Shown: in pieces, positions 62,144-63,385 of the stretch | Numbering within the stretch: position 1 is the first letter of the stretch | How the letters are laid out: each line of letters begins with the position of its first letter | Assembly (NCBI GenBank): GCA_002382735.1 | Contig: DFZN01000008.1 | Location: 20,930-84,314 of the forward strand | DNA: 63,385 bases | Source: a bacterium UBP11_UBA4055 | Lineage (GTDB): Bacteria; UBA4055 | Reading direction: 5' to 3' | Position numbers and translations under genes: made by a program | The notes under the pieces: model-generated | Told to the model about the DNA's origin: nothing | Database searches by the model: none | The model's input: the letters and a program-made list of their open reading frames with translations, nothing else

Positions 62144-63385
62144 ATGATCAAGATATTTATAAGCAGCGTTCAATCTGAATTTTCAAAAGAAAGGAAGATG
62201 CTTTACGATTATATTTCCAACGATGCCATGCTGGGAAGATTCTTCCAGCCTTTCATATTTGAAAAATTGCCTGCTAAAAGCAGAAAACCTGACGGTGTAT
62301 ATCTAAAAGAGGCTTCAAAAAGCGATATTTATCCGGTATATTCGGTCATGAATACGGCAGGGAAGACAAAGAAGGGATCTCAGCAACCGAAAGAGAATAT
62401 GACGAAGCTGCGAAGAATGAAAAGTTTAGAATAATTTTTGTTAAGCATGAGAATAGCCGTAGCAAAAAAATGTCCGTGCTGATAAGCAAAGCGGAAGGGC
62501 ATGTGATAAGAAAGTCGTTCTCTACTCCTTCAGAATTAAGATCAGCTGTTTATGCGTCGCTTGTAAATTATCTGGAGGAAATGGAACTGATCAGACTCGG
62601 CCCTTTTGATGCCGCGACATGTTTTGGAGCAAAGATTGACGATATAGATTTTCCGAAAGTTAAAAAGTTCCTGAATAGAGCTATAGAAAAAAGAGAATTT
62701 CCTCTACCTTACGAAACAAATGAAACAGACCTGCTTAAGCATCTCGATCTGATCAGGGAAGAAAAAGTATCGAATGCCGCGGTTTTACTTTTCGGCAAAA
62801 AACCGCAGAGATTTCTAATATCTTCAGAGGTAAAATGCGCACAGTTCTTCGGCTATGAAGTTGAAAAACCGATTGAAAATTATCAGATATACACAGGCGA
62901 TCTTTTTGAGATGGTTGATCTTGCAGTAGCTTTTGTAATGTCAAGAATAGACCTTTGGGTAGGTACAAGAGCGGAAAGCACCAGCGTTCCAACTAAGTAT
63001 GAAATACCCCGAGAAGTTGTAAAAGAGGCTATCGTGAACGCAGTTGCGCACAGGAATTACACAAGCAATTCAAGCGTACAGGTCATGCTTTTCCGGGACA
63101 GACTCGAAGTCTGGAATTCCGGATCACTTCCCGAAGAATTAACTCCTGCCATGCTCAAAGGCCCTCATAAATCCATACCGGGCAATCCGCTCATTGCTAC
63201 GCCGATGTACCTCGCCGGATATATAGAAAAAGTCGGAACAGGCACAAGAGATATTTATAGATTCTGCAAGGAAGCAGGGCTTAAAGAACCGGAATTTCAT
63301 TTTGACGGCGACTTCAGAATAACTATCTGGAGAAAAGACAAGAATGAGGGATTAAATGAGGGATTAAATGGAGGATTAAATGGAG
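62144..63385 (+). pseudogene. DUF4062/ATP-binding regulator, frameshifted and truncated by the window end
   Basis: The first frame gives a DUF4062 start (MIKIFISSVQSEFSKERKML) up to about SDIY near 62332, then nonsense to a stop at 62434. From 62335 a second frame resumes the family sequence (GIFGHEYGREDKEGISATER), so one base is missing, or two extra, at 62333-62334. The second part continues with an HATPase_c_4/RecG-like regulator region: VPTKYEIPREVVKEAIVNAV with AHRNY, and YLAGYIEKVGTGTRDI. It runs open to the last base. In intact homologs a repeat linker and winged helix follow. Either a recently inactivated gene or a sequencing or assembly indel. Possible accessory/defence-type regulator, and no phage genes are nearby. 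Confidence 0.8.
63343..63385 (+). repeat. 12-bp tandem repeat in the linker of the DUF4062 gene
   Basis: Three full units plus a partial one (AATGAGGGATTA twice, AATGGAGGATTA, AATGGAG), in frame, coding N-E/G-G-L. This matches the EGLNGGLN-type linker typical of this family; copy number is cut off by the window end. Confidence 0.85.

Noticed and set aside
62320..62345. Programmed ribosomal frameshift in the DUF4062 gene
   Set aside because: No slippery heptamer or downstream stem is visible at the junction; the family is normally one continuous frame.
63343..63385. Short tandem repeats as a CRISPR array
   Set aside because: The 12-bp units are contiguous, without spacers, and in frame with a known protein linker.

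Overview
The window reads as a piece of the chromosome of a Gram-negative-type, probably anaerobic bacterium, most likely from the FCB superphylum or a related candidate phylum (Delongbacteria- or Cloacimonadota-like). This is inferred from gene content only: a gingipain-type C25/PorU-like protein ending in an FlgD-like T9SS sorting domain, many lipoproteins and TPR proteins, indolepyruvate:ferredoxin oxidoreductase, Rex, bifurcating-hydrogenase-type NADH modules, B12/radical-SAM and U32 proteins. Base composition is moderately AT-rich and coding density is high; no gene-free stretch exceeds 300 bases. There is one tRNA (Arg, TCT), and I saw no rRNA, CRISPR array, insertion sequence or prophage.

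Layout. 1-2.8 kb (minus): 5' part of uvrC, mnmA and a cysteine desulfurase (tRNA 2-thiolation), then a small lipoprotein. 2.9-5.8 kb (plus): sodium:solute symporter and a tandem-domain ThyX-like protein. 5.8-14.4 kb (minus): TPR protein, ZnuABC-type metal transporter, THUMP methyltransferase, an IscU-DUF59 fusion with a second cysteine desulfurase, and a prepilin peptidase carrying a large insertion. 14.5-19.4 kb (plus): secreted protein, hybrid histidine kinase, REC-PAS protein. 19.5-23.1 kb (plus): EF-P-like paralog, IorA, IorB, DapF. 23.2-27.3 kb (plus): four-gene membrane-protein operon of unknown function. 27.3-30.4 kb (minus): GlyRS-like protein, RecO, U32 protein. 30.4-32.6 kb: tRNA-Arg and a B12/radical-SAM protein. 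32.8-35.1 kb (plus): SpmA-SpmB fusion and thioredoxin reductase. 35.1-43.9 kb (minus): GH2-fold membrane protein lacking its catalytic glutamate, DUF4301, YfcE, RibF, an SH3/coiled-coil/TPR protein, RluD. 44.0-52.2 kb (plus): TPR lipoprotein, then uppS, a PorU-like C25 protein, tilS and a sugar-kinase-like protein; a DUF486 protein runs opposite.

The standout region is 52.7-62.1 kb, a tightly packed plus-strand operon of ten genes: response receiver, [2Fe-2S] protein, NuoF/HydB-like subunit, NuoE/HydC-like subunit, Cache histidine kinase, REC-histidine kinase, a Rex redox repressor fused to a response-receiver domain, another receiver, an Fe-S/PAS sensor, and a SpoIIE-type phosphatase. It combines the NADH-oxidising electron module of a bifurcating hydrogenase with unusually dense NADH/Fe-S/phosphorylation signalling, yet no catalytic hydrogenase gene lies in the window. 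A Rex-box-like sequence overlaps its likely promoter. After it comes a frameshifted DUF4062/ATPase regulator that runs off the window end.

A recurrent promoter pattern, TTGxxx-N17-TATATT, was found by eye upstream of many transcription units (for example tRNA-Arg, trxB, znuA, rluD and the 40.7-kb TPR gene) and supports the operon boundaries.
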